DNA of 64,000 nucleotides from JAGQOZ01 sp041399205 (GTDB lineage: Bacteria; Planctomycetota; Planctomycetia; Pirellulales; Pirellulaceae): NCBI GenBank assembly GCA_041399205.1, contig JAWKTK010000009.1:243481-307480 (forward strand), written 5' to 3'. Positions within the stretch are counted from its first letter, which is position 1, and the number at the start of each line of letters is the position of its first letter. The notes under the pieces are model-generated. The model saw only the letters and a list, made by a program, of their open reading frames with translations, ran no database searches and was not told where the DNA came from. Made by a program: the position numbers and the translations under genes. Of the stretch, positions 46,971 through 57,211 are shown piece after piece.

Positions 46971-48299
46971 ATGGCGGTACGAAGAAACTGTAGCGGAATG
47001 AATCGCCGAGACTGTTTGCAATTGGGACTCGGTGCCATCACCGCCGGCGGGTTGGTCGGCGGGCTGCGAGGAACCGCGTTGGCGTCGGAAACCATCCATC
47101 GGCCTCGTTCGGCCAACGCGTGCATTTTGATCTGGATGGATGGCGGGCCCACGCATTACGAAACGTTCGATCCCAAACCAGACGCGCCGGCGGAGATTCG
47201 AGGTGAGTTCAAGGCCATTCCCACCAAGGTGCCCGGCGTCTATTTTTCCGAGCACATGAAACGCTTGGCCGGAATCGCCGACAAACTGTCCGTGGTTCGA
47301 TCCATCCAACACAATCAAGGCAACCACGGTGCCGGGAATCATTACATGATGACCGGCGCGCCGCCTCGCATTCCGGTCGCATGCGGCGCGTTTGTCAGTT
47401 TTCATCCCAGTCTGGGTTCCGTGACGGCCAAAGAAATTGGTGCGCCGGAAGGGCTGCCACCTTATTTTTCCATGCCCAGTATGTCTCGATCCGGCGGGCC
47501 GAATTTTCTAGGCGCCAAATACGCTCCGTTCGTGGTGTCCGATAATCCGAATTCAAACGGATTCCGAGTGCGTGACGTGGCGTTGCCCAAAGGCTTGGAC
47601 GGTAGTCGCTTTGGTTCGCGAAAAGAACTACGAGCCAACGTCGATCGACTGGTTCGCATTCAAGACGAAGTGGCGGCCGATCCGACATTGGCCCTTGACG
47701 AATTTTATCAACAGGGCTACCAACTGGTGACTTCGACGGAAGCGCAGAAGGCCTTTGATATTCATAGCGAACCAGATACCGTCCGTGACGAATACGGCCG
47801 CAATAGTTTTGGACAACGCGCTCTGCTGGCGAGACGCTTGGTGCAGGCCGGAGTGCCGTTCATCACGTTGTATGAAGGTGGCTGGGATCATCACACCAAT
47901 CTATTCCCGGCATTGGAAAAACGATTGCCTGATTTTGAAGGCAGCATTGCCGCTCTGATCAACGATCTGGACCGATTGGGCATGTTGGACACTACGCTGG
48001 TGGTGGCGCTCGGTGAATTCGGACGAACGCCCAAAATCAACAAAGATGGTGGACGAGACCATTGGTCGAACGCCATGTCGGTCCTGTTTGCCGGCGGTGG
48101 CACTCCGGGCGGACAGGTCATTGGCGCGACCGATCGGCAAGGGTACGCAGCGGTGGATCGAGTCCTTTCGCCGGAGAATTTTGCGTCCACCATTTATGCG
48201 AAATTGGGCATTGATCCCAACAAGATTTATGTAACTCCAGAAGGGCGTCCTACACACTTGGTCAGCGACGCCACGCCCATTGACGAATTGATGGGCTGA
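46971..48299 (+). CDS. DUF1501 family protein
   Basis: 442 residues, member of the DUF1501 family, related to the sulfatase/alkaline phosphatase fold. The N-terminus NRRDCLQLGLGAITAGGLVG with a preceding Arg-Arg looks like a Tat export signal. Diagnostic segments are CILIWMDGGPTHYETFDPKPDAP, HNQGNHGAGNHYMMTG, VALGEFGRTPKIN and GGRDHWSNAMSVLFAGGG. AGGAGCG just upstream supports ATG 46971. It normally occurs next to DUF1549/DUF1553 proteins as here; the enzymatic reaction is not established. Confidence 0.93.
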   Translation: MAVRRNCSGMNRRDCLQLGLGAITAGGLVGGLRGTALASETIHRPRSANACILIWMDGGPTHYETFDPKPDAPAEIRGEFKAIPTKVPGVYFSEHMKRLAGIADKLSVVRSIQHNQGNHGAGNHYMMTGAPPRIPVACGAFVSFHPSLGSVTAKEIGAPEGLPPYFSMPSMSRSGGPNFLGAKYAPFVVSDNPNSNGFRVRDVALPKGLDGSRFGSRKELRANVDRLVRIQDEVAADPTLALDEFYQQGYQLVTSTEAQKAFDIHSEPDTVRDEYGRNSFGQRALLARRLVQAGVPFITLYEGGWDHHTNLFPALEKRLPDFEGSIAALINDLDRLGMLDTTLVVALGEFGRTPKINKDGGRDHWSNAMSVLFAGGGTPGGQVIGATDRQGYAAVDRVLSPENFASTIYAKLGIDPNKIYVTPEGRPTHLVSDATPIDELMG

Positions 48300-48326
48300 C
48301 AAACATGTGGCAGTAGAGAAACTTTG

Positions 48327-49940
48327 ATGTTGCAACGTTGTGTTTGGTTTGTGTTTCTGTTTCCGTCATTTGCGCTGGCGCAAGACACTGCGCCCGCCAT
48401 TAATCGCCTGTTTCCAGTTGGTCTGCAAGCCGGAACGTCCGTAACGGTGCAGGCGTTGGGTTCGGTTCCGGATGGTCAAATAGATGTTTGGTGCGAAACG
48501 CCCGGCATCTTGGTGACGGCCACGGACGAAAAAGGGAAGTTTCAGATTTCTGCCGATGCCAGTGTCACGCCGGGCGTTTATCGCATTCGCTTCTACAATG
48601 CGGCGGGCGCGTCGTCGCTGATTCCGCTGGTGGTTGGTTCGCTGCCGGAGATCACCGAGTCGGATAATCAGCCGGCGGAAGTGATAGGCAAAACGATCAA
48701 CGGGCGGTTGATCAAGAATGACGAAGTGGACGAATATGTGGTGACGCTGTCGGCCAATCAAACGTTGGTGGCTTCGGTGGTAAGCAACGAAATTGTGCGT
48801 TCTCCCATGGATGCGTCGCTGCAGATTTGTGACGCCAAGGGTTTTGTCTTGGAACAAAACGACGACGCCAACGGCATTGATCCTCGATTGGTGTTCACCG
48901 CCGATTCTGACGGAGAATATCGAATTCGCATCTTTGCGTTTCCGGAACAGCCAAATAGTTCCATTCGTTATTCCGGCGGCGAAGATTACGTCTACCGCAT
49001 GACGCTCACGACCGGCTCGTTCGTCCACGCCTCGCTGCCTTTGGTTTTGGCTTCCGAACAGACGAATTCGCTTGTCTTGTCGGGCTGGAATCTGCCAGCG
49101 CAGCCAAACGTGACGGCGGTTCGTACTGCGCGAACTTGGCGAGGCCCGGCGGCAAGATTTGCCGGGATGCTACAGCTGCCAGTGGCGGAGGCTGGCGTGC
49201 AAGTGGTGACGCATGCAGATGATGATCAGGCGCTGAGCCTGACATCATTGCCGGTTTGGGCGAACGGCGTGATTCGTGCGCCGGAAGCGGTGCAAAAATA
49301 TCGTTTGACATTGGCGAAGGGACAAAAGGTTCGCTGCAAACTGGAGGCTCGTCAAATTGGTTCCGACCTGGATCCGCATATTTCCATCTGGGACGCCGAT
49401 GAACAGCAGATGCTGGCGGAAAACGATGATGCTAGCCGAGAACAAGTCGACGCGGAACTGGAGTTTGCGGCAGCAGACGATGGTGCCTATGTGATTCAAG
49501 TTCGTGATCTGTATCGTTTTGGTGGCGAACACTTCTTCTATCGTATGTTGGTGTCCTGGCCGGTTCCCGATGTGACGCTGTCAGTGGCAGAAGACCGTTT
49601 GCAATTTGCGGCCAAAGAAGATGCGACCGGTGAACGGAAGGTGTCGGTGAATCGGCACAACGGTTTTGCGGAAACGGTGAAGATCCAAGCTGTCGAGCTT
49701 CCCGACGGGGTCACGTGCGAAGCAGCAACTTCAGCAGGCGAAGGTGATTCGGCCAAAGAAGTCACGCTCAAATGGAAAGCTCGCTGGCCCGTGTCCGGCC
49801 CGGTTCGACTGCAAGGAATCGTCGTCGACGAAGCTGGGCGAATTCAAAAAACAATCCCCGTCGAATTTGACCTAGGACGCTGCCTGCAAGTTTCTTCGCT
49901 CCGCACCAACCAGTTGTGGCTGACAGCGACAGCGGAATAA
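48327..49940 (+). CDS. Secreted PPC-domain protein
   Basis: 537 residues with a signal peptide (CVWFVFLFPSFALAQ). Two bacterial pre-peptidase C-terminal (PPC)-like beta domains are recognisable: about 115-235 (DEVDEYVVTLSANQTLVASV, with SGGEDYVYRMTL at its end) and about 310-415 (YRLTLAKGQKVRCKLEA, GGEHFFYRMLVSWP). It follows the DUF1501 gene by 27 bases and completes the DUF1549-DUF1501-PPC gene set seen in planctomycetes. It is probably a binding partner in an extracytoplasmic complex. A palindromic element follows the stop. Confidence 0.87.
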   Translation: MLQRCVWFVFLFPSFALAQDTAPAINRLFPVGLQAGTSVTVQALGSVPDGQIDVWCETPGILVTATDEKGKFQISADASVTPGVYRIRFYNAAGASSLIPLVVGSLPEITESDNQPAEVIGKTINGRLIKNDEVDEYVVTLSANQTLVASVVSNEIVRSPMDASLQICDAKGFVLEQNDDANGIDPRLVFTADSDGEYRIRIFAFPEQPNSSIRYSGGEDYVYRMTLTTGSFVHASLPLVLASEQTNSLVLSGWNLPAQPNVTAVRTARTWRGPAARFAGMLQLPVAEAGVQVVTHADDDQALSLTSLPVWANGVIRAPEAVQKYRLTLAKGQKVRCKLEARQIGSDLDPHISIWDADEQQMLAENDDASREQVDAELEFAAADDGAYVIQVRDLYRFGGEHFFYRMLVSWPVPDVTLSVAEDRLQFAAKEDATGERKVSVNRHNGFAETVKIQAVELPDGVTCEAATSAGEGDSAKEVTLKWKARWPVSGPVRLQGIVVDEAGRIQKTIPVEFDLGRCLQVSSLRTNQLWLTATAE

Positions 49941-49969
49941 GCTGCCGGAATTCTTGGCGACGTCTGCTT

Positions 49970-49991
49970 GTAGTCCCGCCTTTAGGGCGGA
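49970..49991. repeat. Dispersed palindromic element copy
   Basis: The sequence TAGTCCCGCCTTTAGGGCGG is the same element as the copies at 20315-20458, with one extra G in the second arm. It lies between the convergent PPC-domain and MFS genes, the same kind of position as the first cluster, where a CCGCC/GGCGG hairpin could assist termination. Confidence 0.75.
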
Positions 49992-50012
49992 ATCCACTGT
50001 TGCCAAACGTCT

Positions 50013-51469
50013 TCAATTACATTCCATCTGCACGATCGTCCGGCCGATACGCTGGGCTATTCCTTGGGCCGATAGAACAAAACCATCGGCAGCAGCAAGA
50101 ACGCCATCAGCAGGAACATGTGGCTGCGAGGCCATCCTTTGTGCGGCAATGACTTTGTCAAACATCCCGTAGATCACTCCAGATAACAGAATCGCCGTGA
50201 AGTTGGCTAAGTTCATCACGGCAATCATCTGCTCCTTTCTGGTCGTCTGGCGGACGAGATTGAATGAAGACCTGCACCGGAATGGCAAAACCAGCTGATA
50301 CGCCAACCAGAATCAGAATGACACAGCTCCCGCCAAAACCCAGCAGATGAACGCGATTCGGCAATGTCAGCGTGTTTTCTTCGGATGGAAGCGATGTGTC
50401 ATTCGCATCATCGATTTGATTGTTGTTTGCTTCGGACGCCGCGACTGACAAGGCGGCTTGTTTGTCGGCGTCGGTGGCGGTTCGAGTGATGCCGAGGATG
50501 GCCAAAAACAGAGTTAGTCCGAACAAGCCGATGCGCACGATGCGAAAATCAACCTTGCCGTGGCACAGTCGCCCAGCAATGACCGAACCGACGGCAATGC
50601 CAATGGCAATCATGCCCGGCATCAAACTGGTTTGCACATCGTTCAATTGCAGTTGGCGTAGTCCAAACGAATTCACCGCCAGGATGGCAATCCCCGAAAC
50701 CAGCCAGAAGACACTGGACGCGCCCAGTGCGGAAACCAACGGCCAGTCGGTTTTCAGGAACGCCAGCGTCGACTTGGGAATGAAAAACGACCACGGTGTC
50801 AGCTGTAACCGGGGATTCGACGCAGGTATGGGGCGAACCATCAAACTAGTCAGCGTTCCGACAATAGCGATGCCGATGCAGACGAACGACGCGATCCACA
50901 GTCTGCTGACTTGATCGGTAATGGGAAACTCTTTGTCAATCAGGACGTCCTAAGCACTCCAGCAGTGATGGTTCCCAGAATGATGGCCAAAAACGTGGTC
51001 ATCAGCATGATGCCGTTGGCTCGAGGTAGATCGGAGGTGCGAAACAGCTCGGGCAAAATCCCATATTTGCCCGGTCCGAAAAAGCGCTCTGCATGCCCAT
51101 CAGAACAGCACAACCAATAAACCGGTGTAACCGAGCGAGCCGAATTGATGAACGCCAACATGCCTAAGATCATGGCCACAATTTCGGCAATTTTGCAAAG
51201 CACGATCACTCGACGCTTGCTATACCGATCCGAAAGATAGCCCGCGATGCCCGAAAACAAAATAAACGGCAGCGCGAACAAGACCGCTGCTTCATCTTGC
51301 TTTTCCTGTTGCATCGAGGCCATAGAAGCGGCGGCCGCGCCCGTGGGAATTGCCAGTAGCAGAACCAATTGCTTGAACAAGTTGTCGTTAAAGCGCCCAA
51401 AAACTGAGTGGATACCATGCCCCAAAACGATTTGTCTCGATTCAGCGAAGGCCGATCCTCTTGCACCAT
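50013..51469 (-). pseudogene. LplT-like MFS transporter, multiple frameshifts
   Basis: Reconstructed 12-helix major facilitator resembling lysophospholipid transporter LplT. The start is MVQEDRPSLNRDKSFWGMVS at 51469. The frame changes near 51390, restoring FNDNLFKQLVLLLAIP, and near 50940, joining GVL to DVLIDKEFPITDQ. It changes again near 50240, joining QSRPPDDQK to EQMIAVMNLANF, and the coding runs to the stop at 50013. Near 51080-51115 the frame gives WLCCSDGHAERFFGP where WLVLFLMGMQSAFFGP is expected, explained by three one-base losses that cancel out. All other segments are well conserved. Either recent inactivation or assembly error. Confidence 0.75.
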
Positions 51470-51754
51470 CCCACCACCAATTCATGCGAAATTATTGTCC
51501 AATCGCCGCCTGCAACTCGCAAACGGCTCGGCGTAGTGTAAACAAAAAGCCGTATTGACGTTACTCGAATTTTTCGTCCGGTAAATTCGATCCGCTGGCG
51601 ATCGGACCGCTGGTGATCGCTGGCCAGTTCCGGGCTTCGGTCAGTCCGTTCACTTCGTTGACACTGTAGATGGAGCCTCTTAAAATCAAAACTTTTTGCG
51701 GAAAAAAGAAAGAACGATAAAGTAACTTCGATCCCTAACCCAAAGGACGGTAAG

Positions 51755-53713
51755 ATGACTCAATCGGGCGGCGGACAACTGGATACGGTAATGCACGAAT
51801 CGCGGCTCTTTCCTCCCAGTGATGAATTTGCCGCCAAATCCAGAATTGGTTCTCTGCAAGCTTACCAGCAACTTTGGGATGAAGCGGCGCAAGATCCGGT
51901 CGCTTTCTGGGACAAGCTTGCCAAAGAGGAATTGCATTGGTTCCAGCCGTATGAAACCACGTTGGAATGGAACGAACCGTTCGCCAAATGGTTTGTCGGT
52001 GGCCAAACCAACGCGTCTTACAATTGTCTGGACGCGCATGTGGAAGCGGGGCGAGGTGACCGAACGGCCATTCTGTGGGAAGGCGAACCGGGCGACCAAC
52101 GTACGCTGACCTACAAAGAATTGCTGGACGAAGTCTGCCGCTTTGCCAATGGTCTGAAATCTTTGGGCGTGGAACAAGGCGACGTCGTCTCAATCTACAT
52201 GCCGATGGTGCCCGAATTGATCATTGCCATGTTGGCCTGTGCCAGAATTGGCGCGGCGCATTCCGTGATCTTCGCTGGCTTTTCTGCCGAAGCGATCGCC
52301 GACCGTAACAAAGATGCTTCGGCCAAGGTGCAGATTACTTCGGATGGAGCTTGGCGACGAGGCAAAGAGCTGTCGCTGAAGGCCACCGTGGACGATGCAC
52401 TGGCCAAGTCTCCTTCGGTGACAACGTGTATTGTGCTCAAACGAACTGGCAGCGATGTCAACATGGTGGCAGGTAGAGATCATTGGTGGCATGACGTGGT
52501 CGCTAATCAATCGACCGAATGTCCCGCGCCGGCATTGGACAGTGAAAACACGTTGTTCATTTTGTACACCAGTGGATCCACCGGAAAGCCCAAAGGGATT
52601 CGGCACACCACGGCCGGCTACAATCTGTTCGCCAAGAAGACATTTCAGTGGGTGTTTGATCACCGCGACGACGACATCTACTGGTGCACCGCCGATTGCG
52701 GTTGGATTACCGGACACAGTTACGTGGTGTACGGTCCGTTGTCCGCTGGTGCCACTTGTTTGGTCTACGAAGGTGCGCCCAATCATCCGGCAGAAGATCG
52801 GTTTTGGGACTTGGTCGAAAAATACAAGGTTACAATCTTGTACACCGCACCGACGGCGATTCGCGCCTTTATTAAATGGGGTGACCAACACGTCGAAAAG
52901 CATGACCTGAGTTCGCTCCGATTGTTGGGCACGGTCGGCGAAGGCATCAACCCGGAAGCGTGGATGTGGTACCACGAAAAGATTGGCGGCGGACGCTGCC
53001 CGATTGTCGATACGTGGTGGCAAACGGAAACCGGCGGCATCATGATGTCTCCGCTGCCTGGAGCGATTCCGACCAAGCCGGGCAGCTGCACCAAACCGTT
53101 GCCAGGCGTGTTGCCGGCGATTGTGGACGAAACGGGACAAGCAGTCGAACCGGGTAACGGCGGATGGCTGGTGATCACGCATCCGTGGCCGGGCATGCTG
53201 CGAGGCATCTGGGGTGACGACAACCGTTACCGCGAACAATACTGGAGCCAAGTTCCCGGAAAATATTTGGCCGGCGATAACGCTCGTTGTGACGCCGACG
53301 GTTACTACTGGATCATGGGCCGGATTGACGACGTGCTGAATGTGTCCGGGCATCGTCTTAGCACCATCGAAATTGAAAGTGCCTTGGTTAGTCATCCCGC
53401 CGTGGCGGAAGCGGCCGCCGTCGGTCGACCGCACGAATTGAAGGGCGAAGCGGTGGCGGTGTTTGTCACTCTGCGAGATGTCGAGCCGAGTGACGAACTT
53501 GTGAACGAATTAAAGCAACACGTTCGCAAGGAAATTGGCGCACTAGCTCAACCAGACGATGTTCGGTTTACGGCCGCTCTGCCCAAAACTCGCAGTGGTA
53601 AAATCATGCGACGGTTGTTGAAAGACATTGCCGCCGGCAAGGAGACTACTGGAGACACCACCACGCTGGAAGATTTTACGGTGCTGGCCAAATTGCGCGG
53701 CAACGACGACTAA
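51755..53713 (+). CDS. acs: Acetyl-CoA synthetase
   Basis: AMP-forming acetate-CoA ligase of 652 residues, making acetyl-CoA from acetate, ATP and CoA through acetyl-AMP. Present: FILYTSGSTGKPKGI (P-loop), DVGW-type segment TADCGWITGHSYVVYGPL, WWQTETGG, the GRIDDVLNVSGHRLSTIEIE hinge/C-terminal domain, and PKTRSGKIMRRLL with the regulatory, acetylatable lysine. Full length for the family. AAGGA about nine bases before the ATG. Isolated as a transcription unit, convergent with the M50/HlyD gene. Confidence 0.96.
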   Translation: MTQSGGGQLDTVMHESRLFPPSDEFAAKSRIGSLQAYQQLWDEAAQDPVAFWDKLAKEELHWFQPYETTLEWNEPFAKWFVGGQTNASYNCLDAHVEAGRGDRTAILWEGEPGDQRTLTYKELLDEVCRFANGLKSLGVEQGDVVSIYMPMVPELIIAMLACARIGAAHSVIFAGFSAEAIADRNKDASAKVQITSDGAWRRGKELSLKATVDDALAKSPSVTTCIVLKRTGSDVNMVAGRDHWWHDVVANQSTECPAPALDSENTLFILYTSGSTGKPKGIRHTTAGYNLFAKKTFQWVFDHRDDDIYWCTADCGWITGHSYVVYGPLSAGATCLVYEGAPNHPAEDRFWDLVEKYKVTILYTAPTAIRAFIKWGDQHVEKHDLSSLRLLGTVGEGINPEAWMWYHEKIGGGRCPIVDTWWQTETGGIMMSPLPGAIPTKPGSCTKPLPGVLPAIVDETGQAVEPGNGGWLVITHPWPGMLRGIWGDDNRYREQYWSQVPGKYLAGDNARCDADGYYWIMGRIDDVLNVSGHRLSTIEIESALVSHPAVAEAAAVGRPHELKGEAVAVFVTLRDVEPSDELVNELKQHVRKEIGALAQPDDVRFTAALPKTRSGKIMRRLLKDIAAGKETTGDTTTLEDFTVLAKLRGNDD

Positions 53714-53797
53714 GTCATTTGCTTGTTCGTCGATCCGCCGCTTTGCCGCTGAGCAAAGTGGCGATTTGAACGGACATTGTGAACCGGCGTCGCGTTT

Positions 53798-55342
53798 TCA
53801 GCGAACACTCGACCAGGCAACGTGCACTGCGGAAACGGCTTGCTGCGTTTGCTTCCAAATCCAGGAACCCACAGACTCCGACGTTCCGCCCAACGCGACG
53901 TAGACGCGTTGCCCGCAGCGCAACTTTGCCGCTTGGTCTGGTGACAATTGGACAAACGCGTTCACTCGCGACTCAATCAATGTTGACTGATCTTGGTCGT
54001 TGGTGACGGTCGCCAAACGTCCGCCGTTGGCCGCCAGCAGTCGCGGTTCGCTGGCCACATTGGATGCCGATGATTCGATTCGCTGAGCAAACGCGTCGCA
54101 CACGTGTTGCCCGTTGGCAAACACGGCGACCGGCTTGCCTAACCATTGCGGTGCATGGTCCGCTCGGATTTGGGACACGGCCAGCTTGATGCGCTTACTT
54201 CGTTCGTCTCCAATGGCCGCCAGTTCTTGGCCTTCGTCCACGTAACGACCTGCCCATTGCTGAAAATTGCGAGCCACCACGCGGCCAGCAACGGATGCTC
54301 GCACAGTCAGCTGGTCTACTTGAGATCGAACAATCTGGATTTGTTCTGCCAACGCCGCCAACTTGGTTTCCGCGTTCTGCAATTCGCTGGCGTCTTGCTG
54401 CCAACGAGAACTTGCGACTTCCAATTGCAGCAAGCCGAATTGCTTTTCTAGTTCGAACCGTCGGAGTTCGAGTTCAGGATTGGACAGCGTCAATACGTGG
54501 TCATCTTTCGACACGAATTGACCCGAATCTACCAAGACTTGATCTACCACTCCGCGAACCGTGGCTCGCAAAATCACTGGCGGATCATATTCTACAATCC
54601 CAGGCTCAGTCCACGTCCAATGCAATGGAATCAGCCACGTCAGCGCAAACGAAAGGCCGACCAACAATCCGCAACGCAGCATCAACACGAATGTGTTGAC
54701 CTGGCGTTGGACAACCAGCGTGATGAGCTTGGATAGAACCATCCAGACCGGTTGTACAAAAAACGCAAACGCACCGGCGATTGCAATCGTTACGCCGGCT
54801 CCGCCAAACAAAACCGCAGCCCCTGCAACGAGCCCTGCGGAAACGCTGATTCGATACACCCAAGAAAGTAGGCCGTACCACACAATCCAATGTGGCCTTG
54901 AATTCGAATCATCTGGCTGGGGAATGGCAATGCCTAAAAAGTAACGCCAAAACAGATAGTCCGTCTGCCGTTTCGCAACATCTCGAAGGTTATCAATTCC
55001 CGTGATGTCCATCAGTGCGAAGTAGCCGTCAAATCTGACCCATGGGTTTAGATTGAACAGCAAGGAACTGGTGGTGGCCATCAGGACGACATCCGCCATC
55101 ATCGTGCGAATTAACATTTGGTCAGACAAATGCCACACTAGCAAAGCCAGCGCGGCCACACCAAATTCTGCCCAGACGCCGGCCATGGTGACGTGCAGCC
55201 GCTGCCAACGAGACGCAAATCGCCAACTGGAATTGACATTGACGTAGGCCAGTGGCACAAACAGGATGGCGGCAATTCCGGCTTCCTTGACTTCGCCTCC
55301 GTAGTGGCGACAAGTGGACGCGTGCGCAAATTCATGAACCAC
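53798..55342 (-). CDS. M50-type membrane protease/HlyD fusion, main part
   Basis: 514 residues in this frame. It starts at HEFAH (zinc HEXXH of the M50/site-2-protease fold), continues through several membrane helices with FNLNPWVRFDGYFALMD (the third metal-ligand region, NPxxxxDGY), then one more helix. It ends in a HlyD-like periplasmic adaptor: lipoyl half-motifs around ATVRGVVDQVLVDSGQFV, a coiled-coil hairpin, and VRASVAGRVVA. The N-terminal PqqD-like part lies in the fragment at 55438-55893. The two are separated by about 95 bases with at least one frame break. Intact length would be about 690 residues. Confidence 0.8.
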   Translation of the reverse strand: MVHEFAHASTCRHYGGEVKEAGIAAILFVPLAYVNVNSSWRFASRWQRLHVTMAGVWAEFGVAALALLVWHLSDQMLIRTMMADVVLMATTSSLLFNLNPWVRFDGYFALMDITGIDNLRDVAKRQTDYLFWRYFLGIAIPQPDDSNSRPHWIVWYGLLSWVYRISVSAGLVAGAAVLFGGAGVTIAIAGAFAFFVQPVWMVLSKLITLVVQRQVNTFVLMLRCGLLVGLSFALTWLIPLHWTWTEPGIVEYDPPVILRATVRGVVDQVLVDSGQFVSKDDHVLTLSNPELELRRFELEKQFGLLQLEVASSRWQQDASELQNAETKLAALAEQIQIVRSQVDQLTVRASVAGRVVARNFQQWAGRYVDEGQELAAIGDERSKRIKLAVSQIRADHAPQWLGKPVAVFANGQHVCDAFAQRIESSASNVASEPRLLAANGGRLATVTNDQDQSTLIESRVNAFVQLSPDQAAKLRCGQRVYVALGGTSESVGSWIWKQTQQAVSAVHVAWSSVR

Positions 55343-55437
55343 TTTCAGGACGAACCACGCCGCGGCTAGCAGATCAGCGACTGGCTGAAAACACCGTCAC
55401 CACACGCTGTCAACAAAGGCGTCGCGTTGTGGCAACG

Positions 55438-55893
55438 TTACCCAGCTATTCCCAGAAACGCGGCCAAGACGGTCCAGAAACACCAAGCACCATGCAACCA
55501 ACCGACCCACGGTTGGATTCGAACCAGCGCCTTATCCGGATTCAGCAACGGAATTTTCCAGTAGAACGGCAACGTCAACAGCGAAAGGACGTTTGCCCTT
55601 CGAATTCGCTGTTTTGGCTGCGCACCTTGAATCAGTCCGTGCGTCATCAGCATTTCACACAGGTCCGATACTACTTCGGGCGCGATCGTCTCGCCGGTTT
55701 CTTGGTAGATTTCTGTGGCGACAGCCTCGAAGGATTCTCCTGCCAGCATCCCCGCGACCAATCGACCTTCGACAGTTCCCAAACGAAAGAACTTGCTGTC
55801 GTCGACGTCTTCCAATAGATACCGATTGTCGGGTCGGCAGTGGAGGGCCAAATGAGGTTTCAGCTTGAGCGATGGCAGCGAATTGGTCGGCAT
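55438..55893 (-). CDS. M50/HlyD fusion, N-terminal PqqD-like part (frameshifted)
   Basis: N-terminal piece of the same gene: a PqqD-like winged-helix domain (about 20-90; YLLEDVDDSKFFRLGTVEG, then EVVSDLCEMLMTHGLI) followed by the first membrane helix (WLHGAWCFWTVLAAFLGIAG). PqqD-like domains bind leader or partner peptides, so this may be a substrate-recognition module on the exporter. The ATG at 55893 lies one base after the stop of the HlyD gene upstream, so translation is coupled. The frame ends at TAA after a GGG run near 55440; one missing G would restore it. Confidence 0.72.
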   Translation of the reverse strand: MPTNSLPSLKLKPHLALHCRPDNRYLLEDVDDSKFFRLGTVEGRLVAGMLAGESFEAVATEIYQETGETIAPEVVSDLCEMLMTHGLIQGAQPKQRIRRANVLSLLTLPFYWKIPLLNPDKALVRIQPWVGWLHGAWCFWTVLAAFLGIAG

Positions 55894-55894
55894 T

Positions 55895-57202
55895 TTACCA
55901 CCCCAGCGTTTCACGCATCGCTTCGATGGGACGATGAAAGGCAATCCAACCTAACGCTCGATAACCCGTCCAAATCCTTGCTTCGCCCGTCATGCCGGGT
56001 CGGAGTTTTCCGTCTGTGTTTGCTAGTTCCGCGTCGGCAATGAAGACACACTGTTGGTCGCGAATTTCACTCCGTAGATGAATGGTCTTCAAATTCGCGT
56101 CGTTCTGCCGCAATTGTTCTGCGTCCCAATAGATGGTGGCTGCCATGCCTTCTTCAATTCGAAGGATTTCCGCTTCCGGCACGGCGAGTTCCGCAATCAT
56201 GTGTTCTAACGACGCTATTTCGAACAGTTCGTGTCCCACTTCCACTGACGCGCCGGTGGCTCGCTCCAAGTCTCCTCGGACCACAACGCCACCAATCGGA
56301 CTGGTAACCGAAAGCTCAGCCATGCGGTCCTGCAAGACTTGAAGCTTGCGTTCCGCGTATTCCATTTCCAACTGACTGGCAGCTGCCTTCGAATGATCGC
56401 CCGTGGAAAGCGATGCCATCCAGCGTTGTTCACATTGATTGCGTTCCGAAGTCAACGCGGCCGCTTCGTTGCGTATCTCGTCGCCGTTAAATTCGCACAG
56501 TAAATCGCCCTGGGCTACCGTTTGTCCTGGCAGCCTGCTGACACGTTCAATTCGGCCATCAAACGGTGCCGAAACAATCCGTCGGAAAGCGGGTTCGCAC
56601 GTGACGCGACAACGAATGCTGTACGGAACCGGTATGGCCAACACTGCCGCAATCAATCCACATACCACGGCGTAATGTTGCCACTTCTTGCCACATGAAC
56701 GCACGTCCGTTCGTAACTTGCCGAGAACTGTTGTTCCTATGGCACGCCAACTGGCGTCATCATCCACCGCTGCTCCGTCTGTTTGGTGCAGCAACGGAAT
56801 CACGCTCGCCAACCAATCTAAGCGATCTTTCACGGTTGGTTGTGACTGTAGGTCCACCACTACCAACAAAACTTGAGACGATGATGGCAACGGATAGGCC
56901 AGCAAGCAAATTGGGATCGTGGCGTCTTGCGTCACCGCCGTTTTGTAGGACTTGGATTCGGCCGCTCGACTCAACAATGGCCAGGCAGAAGACGAATCGC
57001 AGAACTTCGCTTCGCCCCATGACTGACATACGAACCACTTGTTAGTGCCGTCCTGTTGCCATAACGTGCACGCGGTTGCTCCCCACGAACGCAGCGGTTG
57101 ATACACGCCCCAATCTTGCTGCGTATCTTTGCGGCTGGGTGGAGCAACATTCTCCGGCGAATTTGACGGCGTTGGGTCAACAAGCAGCGAAGAAGCGGTC
57201 AT
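55895..57202 (-). CDS. HlyD-family adaptor with N-terminal GAF-like domain
   Basis: 435 residues. The N-terminal cytoplasmic region (about 25-145) resembles a GAF-type domain by its hydrophobic pattern (WGATACTLWQQDGTNKWFVCQ, VLLVVVDLQSQ). A membrane helix at about 178-200 (HYAVVCGLIAAVLAIPVPY) is followed by a periplasmic HlyD/membrane-fusion part: IVSAPFDGRIERVSRLPGQTVAQGDLL, a coiled coil, and VTSPIGGVVVRGDLERATGASV. It would link an inner-membrane component to the TolC-like protein. A cytoplasmic sensory domain on an adaptor is unusual. It is coupled to both neighbours with only 1-9 bases between genes. Confidence 0.83.
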   Translation of the reverse strand: MTASSLLVDPTPSNSPENVAPPSRKDTQQDWGVYQPLRSWGATACTLWQQDGTNKWFVCQSWGEAKFCDSSSAWPLLSRAAESKSYKTAVTQDATIPICLLAYPLPSSSQVLLVVVDLQSQPTVKDRLDWLASVIPLLHQTDGAAVDDDASWRAIGTTVLGKLRTDVRSCGKKWQHYAVVCGLIAAVLAIPVPYSIRCRVTCEPAFRRIVSAPFDGRIERVSRLPGQTVAQGDLLCEFNGDEIRNEAAALTSERNQCEQRWMASLSTGDHSKAAASQLEMEYAERKLQVLQDRMAELSVTSPIGGVVVRGDLERATGASVEVGHELFEIASLEHMIAELAVPEAEILRIEEGMAATIYWDAEQLRQNDANLKTIHLRSEIRDQQCVFIADAELANTDGKLRPGMTGEARIWTGYRALGWIAFHRPIEAMRETLGW

Positions 57203-57211
57203 GCGATTCCT

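Noticed and set aside
52190..53434. Antisense open frame of 414 codons opposite acetyl-CoA synthetase
   Set aside because: The sense strand encodes a complete, conserved enzyme; the antisense frame has no family similarity and is a codon-bias shadow.
53798..55893. Reading the M50/HlyD gene as a classical ABC-type HlyB exporter
   Set aside because: No Walker A, signature or Walker B motif occurs anywhere in it; the HEFAH and NPWVRFDGY motifs define an M50-type protein.
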